This document shows, piece by piece, positions 26,064 to 34,841 of a stretch of DNA of 64,000 nt (positions within the stretch are counted from its first letter, which is position 1; every line of letters starts with the position of its first letter). The DNA is from RPQJ01 sp963732375 (lineage in GTDB: Bacteria > Pseudomonadota > Gammaproteobacteria > Steroidobacterales > Steroidobacteraceae), in NCBI GenBank assembly GCA_963732375.1, contig CAVSZE010000001.1, positions 62,001 to 126,000 on the forward strand. Reading direction: 5' to 3'. Both the position numbers and the translations under genes were made by a program. Under the pieces are notes generated by a model. It was given only the letters and a program-made list of their open reading frames with translations, had not been told where the DNA came from and did not search any database.

Positions 26064-27668
26064 ATGGTCGAGATGAAAATTCCCGTGCTGTGCGAGTTGA
26101 TCGCCGACTGGGCACTGAAGGCTCCCGAGCGCCCGATCCTGACGGTGGATGTCGGTGGCGGATTCGCGGACGAAGTCCGGAACTACGCACAGCTCTGGGA
26201 CAACGCCCGGCGGCTGGCCAAGGGGCTGCGGGACCGCGGACTCCAGCCGGGGCAGCACTTCGCGCTGCTGATGGCGAACCACCCCGAGTTCGTCGAGGCC
26301 ATGATTGCGGCCTGCCTGACCGGTACGGTCTTCGTGCCGATCGACCCACGCACCCGCGGCGACAAGCTGGTGTTCATGCTGGCGCACGCAGACTGCCGTG
26401 GTGTCATCGCGGCGGATTACACGATGGGTAACCTCGCGGAGATCCGCTCCCGGGTCCCGGACCTCACCTGGGTAATCGGGCTCGAGACCCAGGAAGGCGT
26501 CGGGCGCACTCCGGAGTGGGCAACGGAATACGCGTCGCTGATCAAGGCGGAAGTGCCCGCCACCACGTTCACGCCTGCGTCGCCCGACAGCCCGATGCAG
26601 CTGCTGTTCACGTCGGGCACCACCGGGGATCCGAAGGCGATCCTGATGCCGCATTTCCGCTGGGTGGAGAACGCCTTGCGCGTTCCGCTGCTGTGCAGCT
26701 GGAAGGCGGACGAAAAGCCCTACTCGGGACTGTCGCTGACGCACGCGAACGCGCAGGTGCTGACACTGGGCGCGTGCCTCGTCAATGGCGTGCCCTGCGT
26801 GCTGTCGCGCAAGTTCACCAAATCCAGGCTGTGGGACGTGACGCGCAAGCACGGCTGCACGACGTTCAACCTGCTCGGCGGGATGACGACGGCCCTCTAC
26901 AGCGAGCCGCAGCGGCCGGACGACGCCGACAACCCGGTCCGCTTCGTGTGCTCGGCCGGGATGCCGGCCGCCATCTGGGAGAACTTCGAGCGGCGCTTCA
27001 ACGTGCAGATCCTGGAGTTCTATGGCGCTGCCGAGGGCGGCATGACCTTCAAGCCGATCGGCGTCGGACCGGTCGGCAGCATCGGCAAGACGATCCCTTC
27101 GCTGAAGCACCGGATCGTCGATGAGCATGGGCGCGAGGTTCCGCGCGGCGAGCCGGGCGAACTGCACTTCCAGGAAGCCAATGGTCAGCCCTATGTGGTC
27201 GAGTACTTCCGCAATCCGGAGGCCTCGGCGAAGAAGTGCGAGGGTGGCTGGCTGCACATGGGCGACGTCGTTGTCGAGGACCAGGACGGCTGGTTGTTCT
27301 TCCAGTACCGCATGGGCAGCGGCATCCGCCGCAACGGCGACTTCATCAACGCTGCCTTCATCGAGAAGGTGATTGCCGAGGTACCCGAAGTCGACGATGT
27401 CTATGTCTATGGCATCCCTTCCGCCAACGGCGTGCCCGGCGAAAAGGACGTCGTCGCGGCAGTGGTTCCGAAGGATCCCGACCTGGCGGCCTTCGATGTC
27501 CAGGACCTGTATGGCCTCTGTCGCCAGAAACTCGAAGCCAACTTCGTGCCCAGCTACATCCAGGTGCTGAGCCAGATCCCGAAGACCGCCTCGGAAAAGC
27601 CGCAGGACCGCTTCCTGGTGGAAGCGCTCGAGACCAATCCCGGCGCGGTGCATACCGAAGCGCGCTGA
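26064..27668 (+). CDS. Acyl-CoA synthetase (ANL superfamily)
   Basis: A 534-residue adenylate-forming ligase that should activate a carboxylic acid to its CoA thioester with ATP. The P-loop LLFTSGTTGDPKAI is near residue 180, EFYGAAEGG near 320 (A5 motif), and WLHMGDVVVEDQDGW near 400 (A7). The C-terminal lysine probably lies in KTASEKPQDR near 520. It resembles the CaiC/FadD-like group acting on medium or unusual acids rather than acetate. The start is ATG 26064, four bases after the thiolase stop, so tightly coupled. It supplies the entry step of the pathway in this operon; the acid is unknown. Confidence 0.9.
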   Translation: MVEMKIPVLCELIADWALKAPERPILTVDVGGGFADEVRNYAQLWDNARRLAKGLRDRGLQPGQHFALLMANHPEFVEAMIAACLTGTVFVPIDPRTRGDKLVFMLAHADCRGVIAADYTMGNLAEIRSRVPDLTWVIGLETQEGVGRTPEWATEYASLIKAEVPATTFTPASPDSPMQLLFTSGTTGDPKAILMPHFRWVENALRVPLLCSWKADEKPYSGLSLTHANAQVLTLGACLVNGVPCVLSRKFTKSRLWDVTRKHGCTTFNLLGGMTTALYSEPQRPDDADNPVRFVCSAGMPAAIWENFERRFNVQILEFYGAAEGGMTFKPIGVGPVGSIGKTIPSLKHRIVDEHGREVPRGEPGELHFQEANGQPYVVEYFRNPEASAKKCEGGWLHMGDVVVEDQDGWLFFQYRMGSGIRRNGDFINAAFIEKVIAEVPEVDDVYVYGIPSANGVPGEKDVVAAVVPKDPDLAAFDVQDLYGLCRQKLEANFVPSYIQVLSQIPKTASEKPQDRFLVEALETNPGAVHTEAR

Positions 27669-27701
27669 ATCACACCCCGGACATCCTCACGGAGCAAACA
27701 C

Positions 27702-28826
27702 ATGTCACTCGGACGCAAGGTCATAATCTACGGCGCCAACGGTTACACCGGCAAGCTGGTCGCCGAGGCGCTGGCGAATCGCCAGATCCCGTTTTATTTC
27801 GCCGGCCGCAGCAAGGACAAGCTGGAAAAGGCGCTGGGCATCGTGCGCGAGCGCCTGGGTGCAAGCGCCTGGAAGCTCGATGCCGAGATCGTCGCGGTCG
27901 ACAACGACGCCGAGAAACTCCTCCCGGTGTTCAAGAAGTGCAGCGTGGTGATCAACGTTGCCGGGCCGTTCATGCAGGTCGCCTGGCCGGTGGTCGAGGC
28001 CGCGCTCAAGGCCGGTTGCCACTACATGGACACCACCGGCGAACAGGACTGGGTGATTGCAATCGCCGACAAGTTCGGCGCCGGCTTCGCGGCCAAGGGC
28101 CTGTTGATGGCGCCCGCGACCTCCTTCATGTGGTCCGCCGGTGCGCTGGCCGCGGAAGTCGTGCTGGAGGATCCCGAGATCGACTCGCTCGACATTCTCT
28201 ACCAGATTGACAACGGCCTGCCGTCGGAGGCATCGACGAAGTCCTTCCTGCGCATGGTGTGCAACAACACGTCGCAGTATTACCTGGAGCAGAACGAGTA
28301 CAAGGCCTGGCCGAACGACGTCGCCCACGATGTCTTCGTGCCCTACCGCAACGCGAAGCTGCGTGCGCATCCCTGGGGCGGCGCCTGCGAGCCGGTGTGG
28401 CTAAAGGGCCGCGTGCGCAACTGCAGGGTGCTGACTGCGATCGGCGAGCACATGATCGATCCGATCATCCAGGCCATCCGCGCCTTCAACGCGCAATCCC
28501 CGGGGCTCGACCAGGCCGGTCGCGAGGCGCTGACCAACGCGATCGCTGACCAGATCAGCACCGGCGAGCCGCCGAAGGATCACCCGGACGTGCAGCGCGG
28601 CGTCATCGTCGTGCACGGGCAGAGCCGCACGAAGACCACGAGCTACGTGATGAACCTGTCGGCCGCCTATACCTGGACCGGCGAGATCAGCGCGGAGGCC
28701 GCCCGGCTGATTCTCGACGGCCGGCTCGACAAGCCCGGGTTCCAGTCGGTGGCGACGGCGTTCTCACATCGCGAATTGATCCGCACCTTCAACGCGCTCG
28801 GGTATTGCAGCGCGCTGCCGAACTGA
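27702..28826 (+). CDS. Saccharopine dehydrogenase-like NAD(P)-binding protein
   Basis: A 374-residue protein with an N-terminal Rossmann fold (KVIIYGANGYTGKLVAEAL, residues 6-24) and the pattern VVINVAGPF...CHYMDTTGEQ (about residues 85-115) of saccharopine dehydrogenase/trans-acting enoyl reductase-like proteins. It is very unlikely to act in lysine metabolism: the partner genes are all acyl-CoA enzymes. Relatives reduce lipid or polyketide double bonds. The C-terminal half contains several aromatic residues and no membrane segment. It follows the ligase by 33 bp. The reaction is unassigned; a reductase acting on the pathway substrate is the best guess. Confidence 0.75.
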   Translation: MSLGRKVIIYGANGYTGKLVAEALANRQIPFYFAGRSKDKLEKALGIVRERLGASAWKLDAEIVAVDNDAEKLLPVFKKCSVVINVAGPFMQVAWPVVEAALKAGCHYMDTTGEQDWVIAIADKFGAGFAAKGLLMAPATSFMWSAGALAAEVVLEDPEIDSLDILYQIDNGLPSEASTKSFLRMVCNNTSQYYLEQNEYKAWPNDVAHDVFVPYRNAKLRAHPWGGACEPVWLKGRVRNCRVLTAIGEHMIDPIIQAIRAFNAQSPGLDQAGREALTNAIADQISTGEPPKDHPDVQRGVIVVHGQSRTKTTSYVMNLSAAYTWTGEISAEAARLILDGRLDKPGFQSVATAFSHRELIRTFNALGYCSALPN

Positions 28827-28875
28827 TCCGCTGCTATCAGGCAGTTATCTGGATACCTGCAAGGAGATACGAATC

Positions 28876-29655
28876 ATGGCTGGACGTCTGGAAGGCAAGG
28901 TGGTGCTGATCACCGGCGGAGCGAGCGGCATCGGGCTCGCGAGCGCGGAGGCATGCGCGCGCGAGGGCGCCCGCGTGGTGATCTCGGACATCAATGCAGC
29001 GGAGGGCGCGGCCCAGGCCCAGCGCCTTGCCGCCGCGGGACTCGAGGTGGCGTTCATCCGGCACGACGTCACGAGCGAGGGCGACTGGCGTCGGGTGATC
29101 GACGATACCGTGCAGCGCCACGGACAGCTCGACGTGCTGGTGAACAACGCAGGCATCGCCGTGATCGCGCCGCTCGAGGAGGAAACGCTCGAGGGCTGGC
29201 GCCGCACGCAGGCGATCAATGTCGAGGGGGTGTTCCTCGGCTGCCGAGAAGCGGTACGGGTCATGAAGGGACGTGGCGGGTCGATCGTCAACCTGTCGTC
29301 GATCGAGGGCATCATCGGCGAACCGCTGGTGCCGGCCTACAATGCGTCCAAGGGCGCCGTGCGCCTTCTCACCAAGTCAACGGCGCTGCATTGCGCGCAG
29401 AAAGGCTACGGCATCCGGGTCAACTCGATCCATCCCGGCTACGTCGGCACGCCGCTGATGGTGAATGCACTCGGCTCGATCCCTGCAAGCCAGGCGGCTG
29501 CGCTGCAGCAGGAGCTGGTGATGGTGCGTATCCCGCTGGGGCGGCCCGCCGAGCCGCGCGAGATCGCGCATGGCATCGTGTTCCTTGCGTCGGACGAGTC
29601 CAGTTACATGACCGGCTCGGAGCTGGTCATGGACGGCGGCTACACAGCGAAATAG
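28876..29655 (+). CDS. Short-chain dehydrogenase/reductase
   Basis: A 259-residue classical SDR. Cofactor motif TGGASGIG at residues 13-20, NNAG at 90-93, and catalytic S142, Y155 and K159. D38 at the end of the second beta strand indicates NAD rather than NADP. The PGYVGTPL and C-terminal SSYMTGSELVMDGGYTAK blocks are typical of hydroxysteroid, cyclohexanol and 3-hydroxyacyl dehydrogenases. In this operon it would oxidise a hydroxyl, possibly the 3-hydroxyacyl step before thiolysis. An AAGGAG sequence precedes ATG 28876. It starts 49 bp after the saccharopine-like gene. Confidence 0.92.
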   Translation: MAGRLEGKVVLITGGASGIGLASAEACAREGARVVISDINAAEGAAQAQRLAAAGLEVAFIRHDVTSEGDWRRVIDDTVQRHGQLDVLVNNAGIAVIAPLEEETLEGWRRTQAINVEGVFLGCREAVRVMKGRGGSIVNLSSIEGIIGEPLVPAYNASKGAVRLLTKSTALHCAQKGYGIRVNSIHPGYVGTPLMVNALGSIPASQAAALQQELVMVRIPLGRPAEPREIAHGIVFLASDESSYMTGSELVMDGGYTAK

Positions 29656-29687
29656 TCCATAGCACTGCAAGCGCTACGGAGGCCTCC

Positions 29688-30065
29688 TTGAATGCCAGAA
29701 CGCTATTCACGGTAGCGGCGATCTTCAACGCTACGGTCGGCCTGGGGATGCTGCTTGCCTATGAACCGTTGGCCCCGTGGCTCGGCTTTCCACCACGGCC
29801 CACGGTCTGGATACACATCGTTGCGCTGGTCGTGCTGCTGTTCGGGTACGCGTACTGGCGCATCGCGACCGATCCGGCGAGGTTCCGCGAATACATCGTC
29901 CTCGGCGTGGCGGGGAAACTCTCGTTCGTGGTGGCGATATACGGTCATTTCCTTGCCGGTGACGCGACGATCATGCTGGCGGTGCTGGTAACCTGCGACC
30001 TTGTCTTCGCGGCGCTATTCGCTGCGTACCTCAAGAGAACGTCTGCCGACAGCGGGAGGGGATGA
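29688..30065 (+). CDS. Small four-helix membrane protein
   Basis: A 125-residue protein with four predicted membrane helices (about residues 7-27, 42-62, 72-92, 96-116) and a short charged C-terminus. No family assigned; it resembles small uncharacterised inner-membrane proteins found inside catabolic operons. The start is TTG 29688 with CGGAGG eight bases upstream; a longer reading frame further upstream only mirrors the SDR gene. It lies 32 bp after the SDR and three bases before the NmrA-like gene, so it is part of the same transcript. It could assist substrate uptake or anchor pathway enzymes; that is a guess. Confidence 0.7.
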   Translation: MNARTLFTVAAIFNATVGLGMLLAYEPLAPWLGFPPRPTVWIHIVALVVLLFGYAYWRIATDPARFREYIVLGVAGKLSFVVAIYGHFLAGDATIMLAVLVTCDLVFAALFAAYLKRTSADSGRG

Positions 30066-30068
30066 ATC

Positions 30069-31040
30069 ATGACCAGGAAGACCGTGACTGTCTTTGGCGC
30101 CACCGGTACGGCCGGCGGCGCATGCGTGGACGAGTTGATCCGCCAGGGGCTGTTCAACGTCCAGGTACTTGCCCGCAAGAGCGGCCAGCAGGAGAAGACC
30201 TCGATGGGTGCGGGGCACAGCCAGGAGGAAAAGCAGCGGCGCTACTCCCAATGGAGCGGCAGCGGGGTAGTGATCAGGTCGGTGGACGTTACCGACCACG
30301 CCGAGCTGATACCGGCGCTCGAGGGTACGGACTACCTTGTGTCCTGCGTGCCCTATTCGGCGACCGAGTCCCAATATCCGCTGATCTTTGCGGCCCGGGA
30401 GGCCGGAGTGGAACGCTTTGTTCCATCCGAGTTCGGCGCCATCTACGAGTTCGAGCAGTTCTGGCCGACCGACACGACCCACCGCAGGATGGCGCGACAG
30501 AAGGCATTCATACGCAGGGTAATCGAGCTCGCCGGCCTGGATTTCACCATCATCGCCGCCGGCCTGTGGCCCGAGTACTACCTGCTCGAGCCAGTGGCGG
30601 TGATGGGCGACGGCGAGCAGAAAGTGGCCTGGTCGACCGGCCGCGACGTGGGCCGCATCATTCCGCACGTGCTGGCGCACCCGCTGTCACGCAACGCCAT
30701 CTGCCCCGTGGCCGCGACGGCGTACTGCTCCTGGAACGAACTGCTGGCCGTCCGCGAGCAACTGCTCGGCCGCAAGGTCGAGAGGAATTACCTCGGCGCC
30801 GCGGAGTGGAAAGTGGCGTATGAGCGGCAACCGCCGGGACCCATCAAGGAGATCATGGCCATCGGCGTGCTGTGCACTGAGGGTCCCGAGGGCATGTCGT
30901 TGTGGGCAAACTGGAACGGCACGTTCCTGCCGGAGTTCAAGGGCACGCCGCTCACCGAGTTGTTCCCCGGCTACATCGAGCCATTCGTGGCCGCGGCTCG
31001 TGCTGCGCTGGTCGCGTCGGGCCAGTTGCCATCACCGTAG
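30069..31040 (+). CDS. NmrA-like / isoflavone reductase-family oxidoreductase
   Basis: A 323-residue atypical SDR of the NmrA/PCBER group. The NADP loop is VTVFGATGTAGG (residues 5-16); RFVPSEFG (about residue 119) and the lysine in ARQKAFIRR match the PSEFG and catalytic Lys regions of isoflavone and pinoresinol-lariciresinol reductases. ATG 30069 is four bases after the previous stop. It is the last gene of the operon. This family reduces phenylpropanoid-type or enone substrates, which hints, without proof, at a plant-derived aromatic or terpenoid substrate for the pathway. Confidence 0.83.
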   Translation: MTRKTVTVFGATGTAGGACVDELIRQGLFNVQVLARKSGQQEKTSMGAGHSQEEKQRRYSQWSGSGVVIRSVDVTDHAELIPALEGTDYLVSCVPYSATESQYPLIFAAREAGVERFVPSEFGAIYEFEQFWPTDTTHRRMARQKAFIRRVIELAGLDFTIIAAGLWPEYYLLEPVAVMGDGEQKVAWSTGRDVGRIIPHVLAHPLSRNAICPVAATAYCSWNELLAVREQLLGRKVERNYLGAAEWKVAYERQPPGPIKEIMAIGVLCTEGPEGMSLWANWNGTFLPEFKGTPLTELFPGYIEPFVAAARAALVASGQLPSP

Positions 31041-31071
31041 CGGGACACTGGCCATCCCCATCGAGCGCTCT

Positions 31072-32190
31072 TCAATAGCTGCCGCTCGCGCCGCCACCGC
31101 CGAATCGTCCCTCGCCCTGCGTGACCGTGGGTGCTGCAGCTGGCCCCTCGGGAGCCGCGCGTCCGGCTAGCACCGCTGCGCCCGCGGTCTGCAGCAGGTC
31201 CAGCGGCCCTTCGCGGTCGGTCAGCTTCGCCGAGGTCACGCCATTGCGCGGCTGTCGCAGGTAGCGATCCAGCACCATGCCGGCGACCAGCGCGACGAGT
31301 CCGCAGAGGATCAGCCAGGCCTCGGTCGCAAGCGTCGTTGCAAGACGCAGTTCCACCGCGAGGCAGGCCACGCAGCCCATGAACCCGAGCAGCGGTGCAT
31401 GGCGCCGACGGCGCAGACCGGCGACAAGCATGGCGACGCCCAGCCCGAGCAGCAGCGCCGTCGTCGCGAGCCGGCCCGAGTGGACCGAGGGCACGGCTCC
31501 GGCCCCGGCGACAACGCTCCACGTTGCGTGCTGCAGGTAGGCCGCCACCGGCAGCGTCGCGACCAGCCAGTCGAGCATCCGGTCATGCGACGGTCTTTCA
31601 TACATCCGCGCGCCCAGTGCCAGCGCAAGTGCCGCGAGCCCACACCCGCACAGGAACTCAGCCATGCCGGCGCCTGCTGCCTGGTCGAGTGCCCGAGCGG
31701 CTGCTGTCGAACCCAGCCAGTCGATGAGCGCGATCACGGCGCAGGTTGTCACGAAGGGATTGAGCAGTCGCAGACCGGCGGCGCCGGCTGCCACTACCAG
31801 GATGATCCTGGCGGACTCGTACATCGGGCTGCCGAGCGCCTCGGCTGCCTGGCTAGCTGCCCAGGCTCCGATCAGCAGGAACCCGGCGACGCAGAGGCCC
31901 TCCTCGATTCCCGATGCGTGCAACCTCTTGCGGACTGTGAGCCACTCCCCGACGCCGGCGGCAAGCAGTCCCGCGATCAGCGCCGTGGTCTCGTTGCTGA
32001 AACCGAGGATTCCGAACAGCAGCACGGCGGCAATGAACCCCAGCACGAAGAGTGCCGCGCGCGCCAGCGACCCAGTGCTGCGCCAGCCGCCTGTATGTTC
32101 CGCCAGGGCGTCGCTAGGAATCGCGCTGCCCAACCTGGACGCCACCTCGAGCCATCGTTCCTCTCCCGGCGACGGACGCCAGCGGCTCAC
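31072..32190 (-). CDS. DUF4401-like membrane protein with Gly-rich tail
   Basis: A 372-residue polytopic membrane protein with about nine or ten hydrophobic segments. It begins at GTG 32190, and that codon overlaps the stop of the upstream DUF2157-like gene (GTGA), so the pair is coupled. The same reading frame extends upstream to 33156 but there it only mirrors the first gene. DUF2157 and DUF4401 are usually adjacent, often with a third GDYXXLXY protein that is missing here. The protein ends in EGRFGGGGASGSY, a Gly-rich tail like those of TPM-domain and DUF2207 proteins. Function unknown. Confidence 0.7.
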   Translation of the reverse strand: MSRWRPSPGEERWLEVASRLGSAIPSDALAEHTGGWRSTGSLARAALFVLGFIAAVLLFGILGFSNETTALIAGLLAAGVGEWLTVRKRLHASGIEEGLCVAGFLLIGAWAASQAAEALGSPMYESARIILVVAAGAAGLRLLNPFVTTCAVIALIDWLGSTAAARALDQAAGAGMAEFLCGCGLAALALALGARMYERPSHDRMLDWLVATLPVAAYLQHATWSVVAGAGAVPSVHSGRLATTALLLGLGVAMLVAGLRRRRHAPLLGFMGCVACLAVELRLATTLATEAWLILCGLVALVAGMVLDRYLRQPRNGVTSAKLTDREGPLDLLQTAGAAVLAGRAAPEGPAAAPTVTQGEGRFGGGGASGSY

Positions 32191-33134
32191 GGCAAGGGCT
32201 CCCGCAGGCGCCGTCTCAGCTGCCAGAGTGCAGCCGCCGCCACGCAGACGACCAGCAACACGAAGGCCATCGTGGTAGTCGTCCCATCCAGGCGTGGAAC
32301 GACCACGAAGCAGATTCCGAGCGCGGCGTACCCGACGCCGTACACCAGGAATGCCTCGCGGCCGGTCTCGAGTCCCCGGCGGATCGACGCGTAGGCGAGC
32401 GCCGCCAGCAACGGGAGCCCGGCCGCGAGCCACGGCCACTCGAGGCACCAGGCGAGCGAACCCCAGAATGCGAGGTTTGCCGCGAAGTGGTCGAATACTT
32501 CGCTGAAGCGCGTGTCCGGCCGCCAGTGCTGGTCGGCGAAACGCCAGGCAGCGATCACCGCCGCACAGGCGAGCGCGCGGCCTCCGAGTTCCGGCGTCGA
32601 GAAGGCGGCGTGCAGCGCGTCGCCGACTGAGCCGCCCACGCCGAACCAGCCAGCGAGCGCCGTGAGTGCAGCCGCGATCACGAGCGCAGAGCCGAACGTA
32701 TAGGCGATGGCCGCCCCGACGACCGCAAGCAGCAGCAGGTGCCATGGCCACAGCGGACCGAGCAGATTGAACTGCTGCTCTGCATAGGCGAGATCGGTAC
32801 TCGCGAGCAACACGGCGAGCAGAAGCAGGTAGTCGGCGGCGACGCCAGGTGTGCGGCCGGCGAGTCTTGCGCGCACGGCGGGAATTGCGCAGGCCGATGC
32901 GGCCAGCGCGACCGCGAGAACGATGACCACGGGGCCGAGACGGTCGAGGTTGCTGGCCAGGATCGTGCCCACGCCTGCCATGACCAGCAGAACACCCGCA
33001 TACAGCGTGGCGCGAAGTTCCCCATGCAGCGACAACACCTCGCCGCGATCGAGCGCCACCGCGCGCGACGCGATCTCGTCGTCGAGCATCCGTTGCTGGT
33101 GCAGAGCGCGGAGTTCCGGTTCGAGGGTGTGCAC
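32187..33134 (-). CDS. DUF2157-like membrane protein
   Basis: A 315-residue membrane protein with a short soluble N-terminus (LRALHQQRMLDDEIASRAV) and about nine hydrophobic segments, the layout of DUF2157 proteins, where the N-terminal segment precedes LYAGVLLVMAGVGTIL. GTG 33134 is the longest start; ATG 33089 is possible. It is translationally coupled to the DUF4401-like gene that follows. The pair may work as one membrane complex. No function is known for the family. Divergent from the XRE operon with about 160 bp between starts. Confidence 0.7.
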   Translation of the reverse strand: MHTLEPELRALHQQRMLDDEIASRAVALDRGEVLSLHGELRATLYAGVLLVMAGVGTILASNLDRLGPVVIVLAVALAASACAIPAVRARLAGRTPGVAADYLLLLAVLLASTDLAYAEQQFNLLGPLWPWHLLLLAVVGAAIAYTFGSALVIAAALTALAGWFGVGGSVGDALHAAFSTPELGGRALACAAVIAAWRFADQHWRPDTRFSEVFDHFAANLAFWGSLAWCLEWPWLAAGLPLLAALAYASIRRGLETGREAFLVYGVGYAALGICFVVVPRLDGTTTTMAFVLLVVCVAAAALWQLRRRLREPLP

Positions 33135-33259
33135 GCAGCGACTCTACGCCCGGCAACGCGCCATGGTCTACAGGGTCAACCAGGTCGCGAACCGGCCGCC
33201 CGCCGCGGCGACGTCCGGCACGGCTCCCTGTCGTCGCTGCGTCGCGGGCACCGGTATGT

Positions 33260-33291
33260 CATTGACGCATGTACGCCATTGACGTATACGG
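33260..33291 (+). promoter_or_regulatory. Operator-like direct repeat before the XRE gene
   Basis: The 8-mer CATTGACG, followed by C or T and AT, occurs at 33260 and again at 33277, a 17-bp period, just upstream of the GGAGG and ATG of the XRE regulator. A TTGACG-17-TATACG arrangement (33262/33285) also fits a promoter, but it would sit unusually close to the start codon. Self-repression by the regulator is the likely role. Confidence 0.5.
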
Positions 33292-33297
33292 AGGACC

Positions 33298-33609
33298 ATG
33301 CTCACCGACGAGACATTCGAGCGCCTGCTGCGCGACGCGCGCCGGCTGCGGCAGCGGCGGCTCGATCGCCTAGCGAGGATCACCGGTGTGCGGATTCGCC
33401 GGACCGCGAACGCGGCTGGCGTGGACGTGCGGTCCATTCGTGCGGTCTCCGGCCTGAGCCAGGCGAAGTTCGCGGAACTTCTCGACATCGAGGTGGCGAC
33501 GCTGCGCAACTGGGAGCAGGGACGCCGCAAACCCACGGGAGCAGCCCGGGCGCTGCTGCGCGCCATCCACAACGACCCGGTCGCGGTCATCGAAGCACTG
33601 AGCCGGTAG
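33298..33609 (+). CDS. XRE-family regulator, HigA/NadS-antitoxin-like
   Basis: A 103-residue protein. The basic N-terminal helix (residues 10-30, rich in Arg) precedes a helix-turn-helix at about residues 42-90 (SIRAVSGLSQAKFAELLD, then VATLRNWEQGRRKP), the form found in antitoxins of RelE/HigB-type pairs. No toxin gene is adjacent: the 163 bp upstream contains no coding frame. ATG 33298 follows GGAGG. Only 17 bp separate its stop from the next gene, so it may instead regulate the hydrolase-acyltransferase operon that it leads. Either an orphan antitoxin or a recruited local regulator. Confidence 0.82.
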   Translation: MLTDETFERLLRDARRLRQRRLDRLARITGVRIRRTANAAGVDVRSIRAVSGLSQAKFAELLDIEVATLRNWEQGRRKPTGAARALLRAIHNDPVAVIEALSR

Positions 33610-33626
33610 ACCGCAGGAGAATCGAC

Positions 33627-34841
33627 TTGCAGACGCCTACACGCACACAGATTGCGGATTTCCGCGGTGCCGCCAGGCTCGCATTCGAAGCGACCGTCGG
33701 CATCACGGACCTGGTCGAGAAGATGCACCGGACTATCCAGCTGACGCCCTTGCCGCTCGGCAGGTCGCGCGCCGGCGCAACCCGCGGCATCACGGGCCTC
33801 GTGTATCGCAGCGTGCGCGGCACGACGCGTTTGATCAGTCGCGGCGTGGATGCCGGTTTGTCTCCATTCACGGCGCTGTTGCCCGAGGGGCAATCCACGC
33901 GAAGCCGCGACGCGCTGGTGTCGATCGTCAACGGCGTGTACGGCGATCACCTCGAGCGCACCGAGAATCCTCTCGCGATCGAGATGCAGTTGCGGCGCGG
34001 CGGTGCGCGGATCGATCCGACGTCGCCGGCGGCGGTTTTGCCAAAGTCGACGGGCCGGGTGATGCTGATCGTGCACGGACTGTGCCTCAATGAATCGCAC
34101 TGGGTACGCGAGGGGGCAGGCCCGATCGACGAACTGGCGGTCACGCTCGGTTACACGCCGGTGTACCTGCGCTACAACGCGGGCCGTGCAATTGCCGACA
34201 ACGGCCGCAGCCTTGCAGCCCTGCTCGAGAAACTGTTGGAGAACTGGCCGCGCCCAGTCACCGAACTCGCCATCGTCGGGCACAGCATGGGTGGGCTGGT
34301 GGCACGCAGCGCCGTTCACCATGCAAAGTTCGACGGGCACGAATGGCCCACGGCGCTGAAGCGATTGGTCTTCATAGGCACGCCGCTGCACGGGTCGCCG
34401 CTGGAGCGCGGCGGCCACCGGCTCGACTACGTGATGGGACTCAGCCCCTACGTCGCGCCGTTCACGCATATCGGCAAGGCGCGCAGCGCAGGGATCATGG
34501 ACCTGCGCCACGGCAACATCACCGGTGACGAGCAGGCGTTCATTCCACTGCCGGAGGATGTTGACTGCTACACGCTGGCCGCCACGCTCGGCAGCAAGCG
34601 CAACCTGGTGAGTGAGCGGCTGGTGGGCGACGGGCTGGTCCCGCTCGACAGCGCGCTCGGGCGTCACAAGGACCCGGCGCGGACGTTTGCGATTCACGAG
34701 TCGCGCCAGTGGGTCGCCCATGGGATGGGACACATGGAGCTGCTGTACCGGCCGGAGGTCTACGCGCAGTTGGGCAAGTGGCTGGGCCGCGGTGGTCCGC
34801 GGACGCGCGCGCGGCGACAGTTGCTGGACGCTGCGCCATGA
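33627..34841 (+). CDS. Alpha/beta hydrolase, lipase/PGAP1-like
   Basis: A 404-residue hydrolase. Block MLIVHGLCLNESHW (about residue 148) supplies the oxyanion region and GHSMGG (about 223) the nucleophile serine; the C-terminal GDGLVPLDSALG and HGMGHMEL supply the aspartate and histidine candidates. This layout is that of triacylglycerol lipases and PGAP1-like esterases. The first ~130 residues contain no signal peptide and look helical. TTG 33627 has GGAGA upstream. Its stop overlaps the next start (ATGA). It is one of three lipid-related genes in this operon; an ester-lipid substrate is likely but not proven. Confidence 0.82.
   Translation: MQTPTRTQIADFRGAARLAFEATVGITDLVEKMHRTIQLTPLPLGRSRAGATRGITGLVYRSVRGTTRLISRGVDAGLSPFTALLPEGQSTRSRDALVSIVNGVYGDHLERTENPLAIEMQLRRGGARIDPTSPAAVLPKSTGRVMLIVHGLCLNESHWVREGAGPIDELAVTLGYTPVYLRYNAGRAIADNGRSLAALLEKLLENWPRPVTELAIVGHSMGGLVARSAVHHAKFDGHEWPTALKRLVFIGTPLHGSPLERGGHRLDYVMGLSPYVAPFTHIGKARSAGIMDLRHGNITGDEQAFIPLPEDVDCYTLAATLGSKRNLVSERLVGDGLVPLDSALGRHKDPARTFAIHESRQWVAHGMGHMELLYRPEVYAQLGKWLGRGGPRTRARRQLLDAAP

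Noticed and set aside
32191..33156. N-terminal extension of the DUF4401-like protein
   Set aside because: The sequence has no membrane pattern and lies over the DUF2157-like gene; the GTG at 32190 gives the coherent start.
33135..33297. HigB/RelE toxin partner for the XRE gene
   Set aside because: No reading frame of useful length or toxin-like sequence exists in the gap.
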